Assembly: GCA_964547415.1 (NCBI GenBank) | Contig: CAZJNX010000049.1 | Coordinates: 1 to 24,465, forward strand | Origin: CAZJNX01 sp964547415 | Lineage (GTDB): Bacteria > Pseudomonadota > Alphaproteobacteria > Rhizobiales > Amorphaceae | DNA length: 24,465 nucleotides | Direction of reading: 5' to 3' | Shown: one piece after another, positions 16,611 to 24,465 of the stretch | Numbering within the stretch: the first letter of the stretch is position 1 | Layout of the letters: each line of letters starts with the position of its first letter | The notes under the pieces: generated by a model | The model's database searches: none | Told to the model about the DNA's origin: nothing | The model's input: the letters and a program-made list of their open reading frames with translations, nothing else | Made by a program: the position numbers and the translations under genes

Positions 16611-17528
16611 TCAGTCCTTCGGCGCGGTGATCGGGCCGTAGTCGGCGGGTTCGCGGTGGAGGGCGAAGTCGAAGACGTTGGCGCGGATCTCGCGGCAGCG
16701 GTCGAGGTCCACCGCCGCGGTGACGACCTCGTCGGCGAGGGTGGCCGCCTTCGCCACGATCTCCCCCGTCGGCGCCACGATCACGCTGCCGCCGATGAGG
16801 TCGCACCCCTCCTCCCGCCCCGCCTTGGCGACGCCCACGACCCAGGCCCCGTTCTGGTAGGCGCCCGCCTGCAGGACCAGATGGTTGTGAAAGTCCTGCA
16901 GGTGGTCGTGCCCGGGCGCGGGCGGATAGTGCACCGGCGTGTTGTAGCCCACGAGGACGAGCTCGGCCCCGCCGAGGCCGAGGACGCGGAAGGCCTCCGG
17001 CCAGCGCCGGTCGTTGCAGATGAGGATGCCGACGCGCCCGCCGAACGCCCCGAACGTGGGAAAGCCGAGGTCGCCCTTCTCGAAGTAACGCTTTTCGAGG
17101 TGCTGGAACGGGCGCCACGCCTCCGGCTCGAAGTGGCCGGGCAGGTGGATCTTGCGATACTTGCCGACGATCTCGCCGGACGGGTCCACCAGGATCGCCG
17201 TGTTGAACCGCCGCGTCCGGCCGCCCTCGCGCACCCGCTCCGCGTAGCCGAGGTGGAAGCCGACGCCTTCCGCGCGGGCCGCCTCGAACAGCGGCGCCGT
17301 TTCCGGCCCTGGCATCTCGTCCTCGAAGAAGGCGTCGAGGCTCTCTCCGTCGAGGTCCCAGCGGGGAAAGAACGTCGTGAGGGCGAGCTCCGGGAAGACG
17401 ACGAGGGAGGCGCCGCGGCCCTTCGCCTCCCGCAGCATCGCCACCATGCGGGCGGCGGCGGAGCGGCGGGGCTCGTCCCGGGCGATCGGGCCCATCTGGG
17501 CGGCGGCGACGATCAGGCGGCGGCTCAT
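16611..17528 (-). CDS. N-carbamoyl-D-amino-acid hydrolase (nitrilase superfamily)
   Basis: Cytoplasmic amidase that releases free D-amino acid, ammonia and CO2 from an N-carbamoyl-D-amino acid. The 305-residue product has the typical D-carbamoylase length and the Glu-Lys-Cys triad: E47 in VVFPELALTTFFPRW, K126 in KYRKIHLPG and C171 in LICNDRRWPEAF. These align within one residue of the well-studied Agrobacterium enzyme (E47, K127, C172). The long family-specific stretch NTPVHYPPAPGHDHLQDFH (196-214) plus QNGAWVVGVAKAG (225-237) separates it from general nitrilases and from beta-ureidopropionases. Its start overlaps the L-type hydrolase stop by four bases, so the two are translationally coupled. 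Last gene of a TRAP transporter operon; no hydantoinase lies in the window. Confidence 0.92.
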   Translation of the reverse strand: MSRRLIVAAAQMGPIARDEPRRSAAARMVAMLREAKGRGASLVVFPELALTTFFPRWDLDGESLDAFFEDEMPGPETAPLFEAARAEGVGFHLGYAERVREGGRTRRFNTAILVDPSGEIVGKYRKIHLPGHFEPEAWRPFQHLEKRYFEKGDLGFPTFGAFGGRVGILICNDRRWPEAFRVLGLGGAELVLVGYNTPVHYPPAPGHDHLQDFHNHLVLQAGAYQNGAWVVGVAKAGREEGCDLIGGSVIVAPTGEIVAKAATLADEVVTAAVDLDRCREIRANVFDFALHREPADYGPITAPKD

Positions 17529-18772
17529 GTCTCGGTCGGCTCCGGAAGGCCCGCGGCGAGGGCGAGGACCGTGGCGAGGAGGACGTTGGCGCCCGCCTCC
17601 AGGTGATCGGGCGCGGTGTACTCCTCCACGTTGTGGCTGAGGCCGCCGCGGGAGGGAACGAAGATCATGCCCGTGGGGCACAGGGGCGCGAACATCTGCG
17701 CGTCGTGACCCGCGCCCGATGGCATCCGCCGCGCCGGGTGGCCGAGGGCGGCGGCCGCGGCCTCCACGCGGTCGACCACGGCCGGCGAGAAGGCGACGGG
17801 GGGGAAGCGGGCGAGGCGGCGGGAGGCGAGCCTGCACCCCTCCGCCTCCGCGAGGCGCCGGGCGGCGGCCTCGAGCCGGGCCTCTGCGCGGGCAAGGGCG
17901 GTCTCGTCCGTGTGGCGCAGATCCACCGTGAGGCGCGCTTCCTCCGGCACCACGTTGACGAGGCCGGGCGACAGCGCGGACGCCCCGACCGTCGCCACCT
18001 GGGGCGGCCCCGCCTCGTCGGCGATCGCCCGCGCCTCGAGGGCGATGCCCGCGGCGACGACGCCCGCGTCCCGCCGCGCGGCCATGGGCGTGGTGCCCGC
18101 GTGGTTGGACGTGCCGCGCACCGTGAACTCGGTCCAGGAGATGCCCTGGACGCCGGTGACGACCCCGATGGTCTCGCCCGAGGCCTCCAGCACCGGCCCC
18201 TGCTCCACGTGGAGCTCCACGAACGCGGCCGGCCGGATCGCCCCCACAGGCGCCGTCCCCCGGTAGCCGATGGCCTCGAGGCAGTCCCCCACGCGCGCGC
18301 GGTCGATCCCTTCGACGGCGAGCATCTCGGCGAGGTCGAGGGCGCCGGCCGCGACGCCCGAGCCCATCATGTCGGGCGGGAAGCGGGCGCCCTCCTCGTT
18401 GGTGAAGGCGGCGACGGCGAGCGGCAACTCCGTCACGATGCCGGCCCCGGCGAGGGTCTCGATCACCTCGAGCCCCGCGATCACCCCGAGGGCGCCGTCG
18501 TAGAGCCCGCCCGTCGCCACCGTGTCCACGTGGGAGCCCATCATCACCGGCGGCCCCTCCCGCCGGCCCGGGCGGGTGCCGACGATGTTGCCGATGACGT
18601 CGACCGTGACGGAAAGGCCGAGCCCCTCCATCCACGACACGACGAGGTCGCGCCCCGCCTTGTCCTCGGCCGTGAGGGCGAGGCGCCTGACGCCGCCCCC
18701 GGGCAGCGCGCCGATCTCCCCGAGGGCCTCGATCCGCCCCGTCAGCCGCTCCCGGTCGATCCTGAGGTTCAT
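17525..18772 (-). CDS. M20-family Zn hydrolase: N-carbamoyl-L-amino-acid hydrolase / allantoate amidohydrolase type
   Basis: Metallo-amidohydrolase of the HyuC/AmaB/AllC/PydC group, 415 residues, typical length. Expected binuclear metal ligands are visible: H81 (MMGSHVDTV), D92 (GGLYDGALGV), E126-E127 (FTNEEGARF), H188 (FVELHVEQGPVLE) and H380 (GGLSHNVEEY). The lid/dimerisation domain lies at about 205-325, with VRGTSNHAGTTPM (218-230). The group includes L-carbamoylases, beta-ureidopropionases and allantoate or ureidoglycolate amidohydrolases, so the exact substrate is open. Coupling to a D-carbamoylase favours N-carbamoyl amino acids. AAGGGGAGCC precedes the ATG; a 54-bp gap separates it from the TRAP binding protein gene upstream. 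Confidence 0.9.
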   Translation of the reverse strand: MNLRIDRERLTGRIEALGEIGALPGGGVRRLALTAEDKAGRDLVVSWMEGLGLSVTVDVIGNIVGTRPGRREGPPVMMGSHVDTVATGGLYDGALGVIAGLEVIETLAGAGIVTELPLAVAAFTNEEGARFPPDMMGSGVAAGALDLAEMLAVEGIDRARVGDCLEAIGYRGTAPVGAIRPAAFVELHVEQGPVLEASGETIGVVTGVQGISWTEFTVRGTSNHAGTTPMAARRDAGVVAAGIALEARAIADEAGPPQVATVGASALSPGLVNVVPEEARLTVDLRHTDETALARAEARLEAAARRLAEAEGCRLASRRLARFPPVAFSPAVVDRVEAAAAALGHPARRMPSGAGHDAQMFAPLCPTGMIFVPSRGGLSHNVEEYTAPDHLEAGANVLLATVLALAAGLPEPTET

Positions 18773-18826
18773 GGCTCCCCTTTCGCGGAACGCCCGGCCG
18801 CCAGGGCCGCCGGGCGTGCGCCCGTG

Positions 18827-19885
18827 TCAGTCGTCCTTCTCTTCCTCGATGGAGGCGAGGAGGGCGTCCAGCATCTCGGTGCCCTCCGCGCCGTAGCGCT
18901 CCTCGATGAGGGCGCGCACGGCCGGCTGGGCGGCGGCGGCGAACTTTTCCAGCTCCGCCGGCGGGACCACGTTCACCTGCATCTTCTCCGCGAGCGCCGG
19001 CAGGCCCCGCTCGGACGCCTCGATCACCCGGGACATGGAGCGGCCCGCATCGGTCGCGACCTCCGCGGCCCAGTCGACGATGTCCCGGTGCTCCTCACTC
19101 AAGGAGTCGTAGAAGTCTGCGTTCATGGTCCAGATGTAGGGGGTGATGATGTGGTTGGTGACCGACAGGTACTCCTGCACCTCGTCGAACTTGGCGAAGG
19201 CGATGATCGGGATCGGGTTCATCTGCCCGTCGGCGACGCCGGTCTGGAGCGCGGTGTAGACCTCCGCCCACGGCAGCGGCGTCGGCTGGCCGCCGAGGGC
19301 GTCCACCATCGCCTCGTGGGTTGGCAGCGTCATGGTCCGGATCCTGAGGCCGTCCATGTCCTCGACGGTCTCGATCGGCCGCTCGGAGTTGGTGAAGGCG
19401 AAGAAGCCGCCCGAGTCGATGAGGCCGAGCACCTTCAGGCCCGTCTTCTCCTCGAGGTCGTCCACGAACTTCTCGCCGAAGTCCGAGTCCATGTCGATGA
19501 CACGGGAGGCGACGCCGATGTTCGGAAAGGCGAACGGAATGTCGAAGACCCCGACGAGGGGATAGTGCTGGGCCATGCCGCCCGCCGACGAGATGGTGCT
19601 CTCCACGAGGCCGGCGCGGACCTGGTCGATCACCTCGGCGTCCTTGCCGAGCTGGCCGTTGGGGAAGAGCTGCACCTCGATCTCGCCGTTCGACGCCGAT
19701 TCCACGAGGGACTTGAAGACGGCGGTCATGGCGCCGGAGTGGCTCTCGAAGGGGTCGGCCGGGTTGAGGTGGGCGATGCGCATGGTCACCTCCTGGGCCA
19801 GCGCAGCCGGCACGGGCGCGGCGAGGGCGAGGCCCGCGGCGATGCAGCCGGCGAAGACGATGCGGTGGGTGTTGGCGAGTGTCAT
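18827..19885 (-). CDS. dctP: TRAP transporter substrate-binding protein (DctP family)
   Basis: Periplasmic binding protein of a tripartite ATP-independent periplasmic transporter, 352 residues. A signal peptide is clear (basic start, hydrophobic FAGCIAAGLALAAPVP, predicted cut after AALA near residue 30). The mature domain starts EVTMRIAHLNPADPFESHSG and shows VQLFPNGQLGKDAEVIDQVRAG (about 75-96), FTNSERPIETVEDMDGLRIRTM (with the arginine expected to bind a carboxylate in the GLRIRTM stretch) and ALGGQPTPLPWAEVYTALQTGVADGQ. The ligand therefore probably has a carboxylate group, which suits an N-carbamoyl amino acid. AAGGAGA precedes the ATG. The symbol reflects family, not C4-dicarboxylate specificity. 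Confidence 0.93.
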   Translation of the reverse strand: MTLANTHRIVFAGCIAAGLALAAPVPAALAQEVTMRIAHLNPADPFESHSGAMTAVFKSLVESASNGEIEVQLFPNGQLGKDAEVIDQVRAGLVESTISSAGGMAQHYPLVGVFDIPFAFPNIGVASRVIDMDSDFGEKFVDDLEEKTGLKVLGLIDSGGFFAFTNSERPIETVEDMDGLRIRTMTLPTHEAMVDALGGQPTPLPWAEVYTALQTGVADGQMNPIPIIAFAKFDEVQEYLSVTNHIITPYIWTMNADFYDSLSEEHRDIVDWAAEVATDAGRSMSRVIEASERGLPALAEKMQVNVVPPAELEKFAAAAQPAVRALIEERYGAEGTEMLDALLASIEEEKDD

Positions 19886-19917
19886 CGCGGTCTCCTTGCG
19901 GTGATGCCCCGCGGCCC

Positions 19918-21195
19918 TCACAGGCCGAACAGGCGGGGCAGGAAGAGGGTGAGGTCGGCCCAGTAGGCGATCAGAAGAAGGACGGCGACCTCGGCGAGGA
20001 TGAACGGCCACAGCGCCCGCGTGATGCTTTCCACCGGCTCGCGCGTGACGGACGACAGGACGAACAGGCAGGCCCCGACCGGCGGCGTCATCAGGGAGAT
20101 GTTGAGGGCGAGGATGATCATGATGCCGGCGTGGACCGGGTCCATGCCGATCTGGAGCGTCAGCGGCGCGAGGACGGGCGCGAGGATGATGAGCGTCGCG
20201 TTGATGTCCATGAACAGGCCGATGGCGAGGAGGAGGAGCAGGATGAGAGCGATGATGACGGCCGGCTCGGAGGAGACCGACAGCATCGCCTCCGCGATCG
20301 CCTGGGGGATCTGGTTGAAGGTCATCCACCAGCCGAGGATGGTGGCGGACGCGATGATGAGGAAGATGACCCCGGTGATGCGCGTCGTCCTGACGCCGAT
20401 CTCGTAAAGGTCCCGCCAGGAAAGCGCCCGGTAGACGACGCCGCCCACGAACAGCGCGTAGGCGACGGCGACGGCGGCCGCCTCGGTCGGCGTCGCGAAG
20501 CCGAACAGGATCGAGCCCAGGATGAAGACGGGCAGGAGGACGGCGAGGAACCCTTCCCGGAGCGCCGACAGGACGATCCGGAAGGACGGCCGCCCCTCCC
20601 CCTTCGGCAGGCCGAGCCGCCGCGCCGACAGGGCGATCACCGTCATGCAGACCGCGCAGATGAGGAGCCCCGGCAGGATGCCGGCGGCGAACAGGCCCGC
20701 GATCGACACCCCCATGATCGACCCGTAGATGATGGCGAGGGTGGAGGGCGGGATGGTCGGCCCGATGATGGAGCCCGCCGCCGTCACCGCGCAGGCGAAG
20801 CGGCGGGTGTAGCCGGCCTTTTCCATGGCCGGCACCAGCGTGTTGCCGAAGGCGGCCGCGTCCGCCGTCGCCGATCCGGTGATCCCGGCGAACATGACCG
20901 AGGCGACCATGTTGGAGTGGGCCATGCCGCCCCGCGCCCAGCCGACGAGGGCCTGGGCGAGACGGACGAGCCCGTCGGTGATGCCCGAACGGTTCATGAT
21001 CTCGCCGGCCAGGATGAAGAAGGGCATGGCGAGGAAGGGGAAGAGGTCGAGCCCGGCGAACATCCGGTCGGGCGCCATGGCGAGGAAGCGCGGGCCCATC
21101 TGCAGGATGCCCGCCACCCCCGCGACGCCGATCACGATCCCGACCGGCAGGCCGAGCGCGAGGAGCGCGAAGAAGAGGCCGCCGACGACGAGCAT
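19918..21195 (-). CDS. dctM: TRAP transporter large permease (DctM family)
   Basis: Large membrane subunit of the TRAP system, 425 residues, about 12 helices. Family features include the N-terminal GLPVGIVIGVAG, FPFLAMPFFILAGEIMNRSGI (about 51-71), MFAGITGSATADAAAFGNTLVPAMEKAGY (about 100-128), and GSIIGPTIPPSTLAIIYGSI (about 140-159). A second-half G-x-x-x-P repeat and the MTPPVGACLFV segment near residue 375 follow. It couples solute entry to the sodium or proton gradient. The ATG directly abuts the small permease stop codon with no intervening base, so translation is coupled. 32 bases separate it from the binding protein gene downstream. Confidence 0.95.
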   Translation of the reverse strand: MLVVGGLFFALLALGLPVGIVIGVAGVAGILQMGPRFLAMAPDRMFAGLDLFPFLAMPFFILAGEIMNRSGITDGLVRLAQALVGWARGGMAHSNMVASVMFAGITGSATADAAAFGNTLVPAMEKAGYTRRFACAVTAAGSIIGPTIPPSTLAIIYGSIMGVSIAGLFAAGILPGLLICAVCMTVIALSARRLGLPKGEGRPSFRIVLSALREGFLAVLLPVFILGSILFGFATPTEAAAVAVAYALFVGGVVYRALSWRDLYEIGVRTTRITGVIFLIIASATILGWWMTFNQIPQAIAEAMLSVSSEPAVIIALILLLLLAIGLFMDINATLIILAPVLAPLTLQIGMDPVHAGIMIILALNISLMTPPVGACLFVLSSVTREPVESITRALWPFILAEVAVLLLIAYWADLTLFLPRLFGL

Positions 21196-21744
21196 TCAGG
21201 CAGGCCCCGCCGGACCGTCCGGATCGGTGCGCATGATCTGTGCACCTGCCGCCTCCGGAGGCTCGCCGAACAGGTCCGCGACGGCGACGAGCACCAGCTG
21301 CACGCAGGCGATCCCCGCCGCCACCGGCACCACCATGTACGGATAGGCCCGCGGCACGTCGTAGATCATGGTGACGCGCGAGAAGCCCCGCTCAACGAAG
21401 CCGATCCCGTAGACGAGGAGGACGGCGAAGAAGGAAAAGGCGATGACGTCGAAGGCGACGGCGAGCCAGCGGCGGGCGGCGGGCGGGAAGCGGCGGAAGA
21501 CGAACTCCACCCCGATGTGCTCCCGGTAGACGATGCCCGAGGAGACGGCGAGGAGCGCCATCCAGATCATGATGTAGCGGGCGAGCTCCTCGGTGAAGGT
21601 GATCGGCAGCGGGATCATGTAGCGCACGAGGACGCCGAGCCACACGTCGAGCACGAGGAGCGCGAGGAGGGCGACGCAGGTCACCTCCACGACCTTGTTG
21701 ATGGCGAGGCTCGCGCGCCGTGCGCGCGCCGCGATGGCGTCCAT
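21196..21744 (-). CDS. dctQ: TRAP transporter small permease (DctQ family)
   Basis: Small membrane subunit of the TRAP system, 182 residues with four helices (about 18-40, 50-70, 90-112 and 135-158). The DctQ signature, helix one ending in LGVLVRY followed by FTEELARYIMIWMALLAVSSGIVYREHIGVEF, is clear. A C-terminal soluble tail of about 25 residues follows. First gene of the operon, with GGGAGC before the ATG. The next gene upstream is the divergent NTF2-like gene, 114 bases away, so promoters for both directions must lie in that gap. Confidence 0.92.
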   Translation of the reverse strand: MDAIAARARRASLAINKVVEVTCVALLALLVLDVWLGVLVRYMIPLPITFTEELARYIMIWMALLAVSSGIVYREHIGVEFVFRRFPPAARRWLAVAFDVIAFSFFAVLLVYGIGFVERGFSRVTMIYDVPRAYPYMVVPVAAGIACVQLVLVAVADLFGEPPEAAGAQIMRTDPDGPAGPA

Positions 21745-21808
21745 GGACCGCTCCCGTTGGCCCGCGGCGCCTTTCAAGATGCGGGCCAGTCGGAAGCGTC
21801 GCCCCCCC

Positions 21809-21837
21809 TTGCCTCGGCCGAAGATTTCGCGTACTGG
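21809..21837 (+). promoter_or_regulatory. candidate promoter of the NTF2-like gene
   Basis: TTGCCT (-35, 21809-21814) and TACTGG (-10, 21832-21837), 17 bases apart, in the divergent gap. The -10 box is poor, but the spacing and the short leader to the ATG at 21859 fit. No convincing counterpart for the TRAP operon was found on the minus strand. Confidence 0.28.
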
Positions 21838-21858
21838 TTGCGGGCGGAGGGATTGCGC

Positions 21859-22254
21859 ATGAACGAAGCCGAGGCCCGGGCCTTCCTCGCGGAGGTGTTC
21901 GGGGCCGTGTTCGCCTCGGACAAGGGCGTCGCGGCGATAGACCGCTACTTCACGGAAGATTATCGTCAGGTTGTGGACGGCCGCACGCTGGACAGGCGCG
22001 CCTTCGAGCGGCACGTGGCCCTCCTGAGGGAGACGGTGGCGACCGTCCGTTTCACTTTCCGGGACGTGGTGGCCCGCGGCGACCGGATCGCGGAGATCCA
22101 CGCCATCGACGCCACGAAGCGGGACGGCACCCGCCTCGAGGCGGAGGTCTTCGCCTTCCACACGCTCGAAGCGGGCCGCATCGCCCGCATCGAGGAGGTC
22201 ACCCGCCTCGTCTCCGGCCCCCCGGGCGACCGCGACCTCGGCAGCCGCACCTGA
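21859..22254 (+). CDS. SnoaL-like / NTF2-superfamily protein
   Basis: A 131-residue protein of the SnoaL/NTF2-like cone fold, a family of small ligand-binding proteins and polyketide-type cyclases. Expected elements are an N-terminal helical pair, YFTEDYRQVVDGRTLDRRAFERH (30-52), VRFTFRDVVARGDRIAEIHAIDATKRDG (63-90) and the closing strand AFHTLEAGRIARIEEVTRLV (99-118). The A-T-K-R-D-G turn is common in this subgroup. Its role cannot be told from the sequence. GGAGGG precedes the ATG. It is divergent from the TRAP/carbamoylase operon, and may or may not be functionally linked. Confidence 0.82.
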   Translation: MNEAEARAFLAEVFGAVFASDKGVAAIDRYFTEDYRQVVDGRTLDRRAFERHVALLRETVATVRFTFRDVVARGDRIAEIHAIDATKRDGTRLEAEVFAFHTLEAGRIARIEEVTRLVSGPPGDRDLGSRT

Positions 22255-24465
22255 CGGGCCTCGGCGGCGCCGCGGGGCCAGGCCGGCGCCGGCAGCCATC
22301 GCCGGTCCGCCAGTCCCCGGATGCGTGCGAGGCGGCCGGGCATCCCCCAGCCCGCCCGTCAGGCGGCGGACCGCGCCTTCGGCATTCGGACAGGACGGTC
22401 GTCCGCCGCGTGAAAGAGGACGCCGGCTGCGCTCCCCCGGGTTGCGGCGAGCCCGGGCACCGTCACCGGCGGCCGGCCGTCCCGACGGCGCGCGCTGACC
22501 GCAAGGGCGGACGATCGCGCGACCCGTCGGCACCGAGACGGGCGTCCGGACTGACCGCTCTGCCGGAGCGAAACCTCGGGAGAGGTGTCCATCATCGGGT
22601 AGCGGGCACCATTGAGGCGGCTGGTGGCGGGACGGCGGATGGCGGGTCTCATCGGACGACGAGGAGCGCTTCATTTGCGCCAAGACGCGGATGCCGGGGC
22701 GCCTTGGTGAGCCAGGTGGAGACCTCCGATCACGGTGGTGACGGCGCAGCATCGAGGGCACGAGCGGGATCAAGGGCGCGGCTGCCGCCCCTGGAGCGCC
22801 GTCGGCCTCGATTTCAGGGCGGCGCGGCCCGCTCTCGCACCAAGACGGGCGTCCGGCAGCCGAACCCGGGGACGTCGGCCACCGCCACGCCAGCGGCCGC
22901 GACAGGTTCCGCCGCGAGATGAGCCAGGGCCGCTTCCGGGTTGCCGTCTCCTCGGGACAGGATCACGCCGTTCGGCCGCGTCCGGTCACCCGCCCGCTCC
23001 CGGCGCGCCGGGCATCCACGCCACCCGCAGCCGTACCGGACGGCGCCGGCCGCCACGCCGGCCCGTCGGAAACGCGCCGCCGCATGGGACCGACGCGCCT
23101 CCCTCTCGCGTGGGGCCGAAAGCAAAGTCCGCGCCCGATCCGCCGGGCGTGTCGCCCTCCTCTTCAAGCCGACGGGCGAGGCGGCGGGCGTGCTCCTGCG
23201 GGGCAAACCATCCGCGGCGGCCGTGCTTTCGCGGCGTAAGCGATGATGGCTCGAGGTTGCCGGGAAAGCGGGTGGGACGCCCCCTGCCAGTGTCGAGCGG
23301 GAGAAGCGGGCTGACCGGTTGGCGCCGGGCCCCGGAGAGCATCCCGATGGATGGGGGACGGCCTCTCGACCGGCCGCGCGAGGCGCTTCGGGCCGCGATC
23401 CACGGGCGGCGCGGGACGGCGGGCGTGCGGTCGGACCGCGTCCGGCGGGCGGTCCGACTGATCGTCGGGGAGACGCCGGGCGCCGAGGCAAGGGACCCGC
23501 TTGCGCGGGAACGCTCGAGGCGCCGCGGGCGGGGCGAGCGGCGACCGCAACGGCTGTCGGCGCGGGAGGGTCGAGACGGCCGAGGGCGCGGTGGAGGACG
23601 CCACGCCGCCGCTGCGCGAGACCTGGTCGCCGGGATCCGTCGGGCGCTGGCGGGGCGCACGAAGGCGCGCGAGGATCTCGCGGATGCGTTTTGCGCGCGC
23701 GAGCCATCGGGCCGGGACAAACGGGAACGGTCACCGCGGATGACGGCAGGCGGCTCTCCTCGCGTTCCGCGGCGAGCGAGGCGACCGGCCGGCTGTGGGA
23801 GGAGGACGGCGCCAGTCCCGCACGCGCGATCTTTCCGGGCACCGGATCGCGTCCCTGTCCGTCGACGGCATCGCCGGGCGGCTTGCGCGGGCCGGCCGCG
23901 CTAAGGTCCCCGCGGCCCGGCACACCGGCGAGGACGGCCGCAAGGTGCTCGACAACCGATGGCCGGCTCGACGGAAGACGCCGGGACCCGCGCGTGCCTT
24001 CTTGCCCGACAGGCGGGCCCGCGGCCCCGGCGACCCCGCGCCGGTGGTCCCGGACGGTGCGCCGCAGGTGATCCTCGCGCTCGAGGCGTGCCTCCCGCAT
24101 TCGGCGCGACGGCGCTGACGCGCGCACGGCACGCGCCCCCTCGCCTCCGAGGTCCCGGCAGCGCCCTGGCCCGACTTCGAGGCGCGGGCGAGGGCGGCCT
24201 GTGAGGCGCCGGGCCGCGCGATCGCCCGGAAGCTGAGGACCTCGAAGGACCCGTCGTCGGGGCGGTCGAGGACGTTGGGTTGCTGGCCTGGTGTCGGCCG
24301 GCGGCCGGACCGGGAACGAATGTCCTGGCTGACGAGCACCCGTGGGCCACCCCTCAGTGTCGTCATCAGGCGAGTTCAGAGCGGCGCGCGTGAAGAACGA
24401 GGCGACGGATGGTGTGATACCGGCGCACCATACTCGTGACTCGGTAAGGTTTTGATGGTCCGGGT
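22255..24465. other. 2.2-kb stretch with no supported gene
   Basis: Long open frames exist here on both strands and in several phases, for example 22735-23904 plus and 22814-24127 minus, but their translations are dominated by Arg, Pro, Gly and Ser and lack hydrophobic cores, family motifs or good ribosome-binding sites. Such frames are normal in GC-rich DNA because stop codons are rare. The stretch may be intergenic, or decayed genes. The last 100 bases are visibly less GC-rich and hold short inverted repeats (24409-24431). No transposase, integrase, tRNA or rRNA was recognised. Confidence 0.55.
24409..24431. repeat. short inverted repeat near the window end
   Basis: ATGGTG (24409-24414) and CACCAT (24426-24431) form 6-bp perfect arms around 11 bases, and ATGGT recurs at 24455-24459. 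The region is less GC-rich than its surroundings. It could be an operator or promoter region for a gene beyond the window. Confidence 0.3.

Noticed and set aside
17603..21858. Two plus-strand frames of nearly 800 codons opposite the TRAP/carbamoylase operon
   Set aside because: Shadow composition. Only the last 131 codons of the second frame, from 21859, form a recognisable protein (SnoaL-like).
22735..24127. Open frames of 389 (plus) and 437 (minus) codons in the right-hand gap
   Set aside because: They overlap each other, are dominated by Arg/Pro/Gly/Ser, lack good ribosome-binding sites and show no family pattern.
13079..24465. tRNA genes, insertion sequences or attachment sites in the gaps
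   Set aside because: No cloverleaf with TTCRANY loop, transposase motif or paired terminal repeats could be found by eye in any of the gaps.

Overview
This window is GC-rich DNA carrying typical alphaproteobacterial genes: an NDUFA12-type complex I accessory subunit, the rplU-rpmA pair, TctABC and TRAP substrate-binding-protein-dependent transporters, and a seven-gene Mrp antiporter operon. A high-GC Hyphomicrobiales or Rhodobacterales-like genome fits best. The genus cannot be fixed from sequence alone.

Layout. Bases 1-122 are a 14-bp G-rich tandem repeat. An Lrp/AsnC regulator follows (125-700, minus). Next is a compact minus-strand operon (2900 to 867): an SDR dehydrogenase, a DUF393 DCC-motif protein, a small unknown protein and a PNPOx-like flavoprotein, with overlapping ends. 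A tctC-tctB-tctA tricarboxylate-type transporter operon lies at 6022 to 3013 (minus). Divergent from it is the complete mrpABCDEFG cation/proton antiporter operon (6308-13078, plus), in which all six junctions are 4-base start/stop overlaps. The last gene, mrpG, carries an extra soluble domain of about 300 residues that resembles tandem universal-stress-protein folds. After a 770-bp gap holding a perfect hairpin come an AEC-family permease, the NDUFA12 homologue, and rplU-rpmA with a clear sigma70-type promoter and a structured leader.

Beyond a 430-bp gap with hairpins lies a minus-strand operon read from 21744 to 16611: TRAP small permease, TRAP large permease, TRAP binding protein, an M20-type L-carbamoylase/amidohydrolase, and a nitrilase-superfamily D-carbamoylase. 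This reads as an import-and-hydrolyse module for N-carbamoyl amino acids or related ureides, with one enzyme from each unrelated carbamoylase family in the same transcript. A divergent SnoaL/NTF2-like gene (21859-22254) is the last convincing gene. The remaining 2.2 kb to the window end has open frames on both strands with arginine/proline/glycine-rich shadow composition and no gene I can support.

The most unusual items are the MrpG-USP-like fusion, the paired D- and L-type carbamoylases behind one TRAP transporter, the structured rplU leader, and the large apparently non-coding stretch at the right end.
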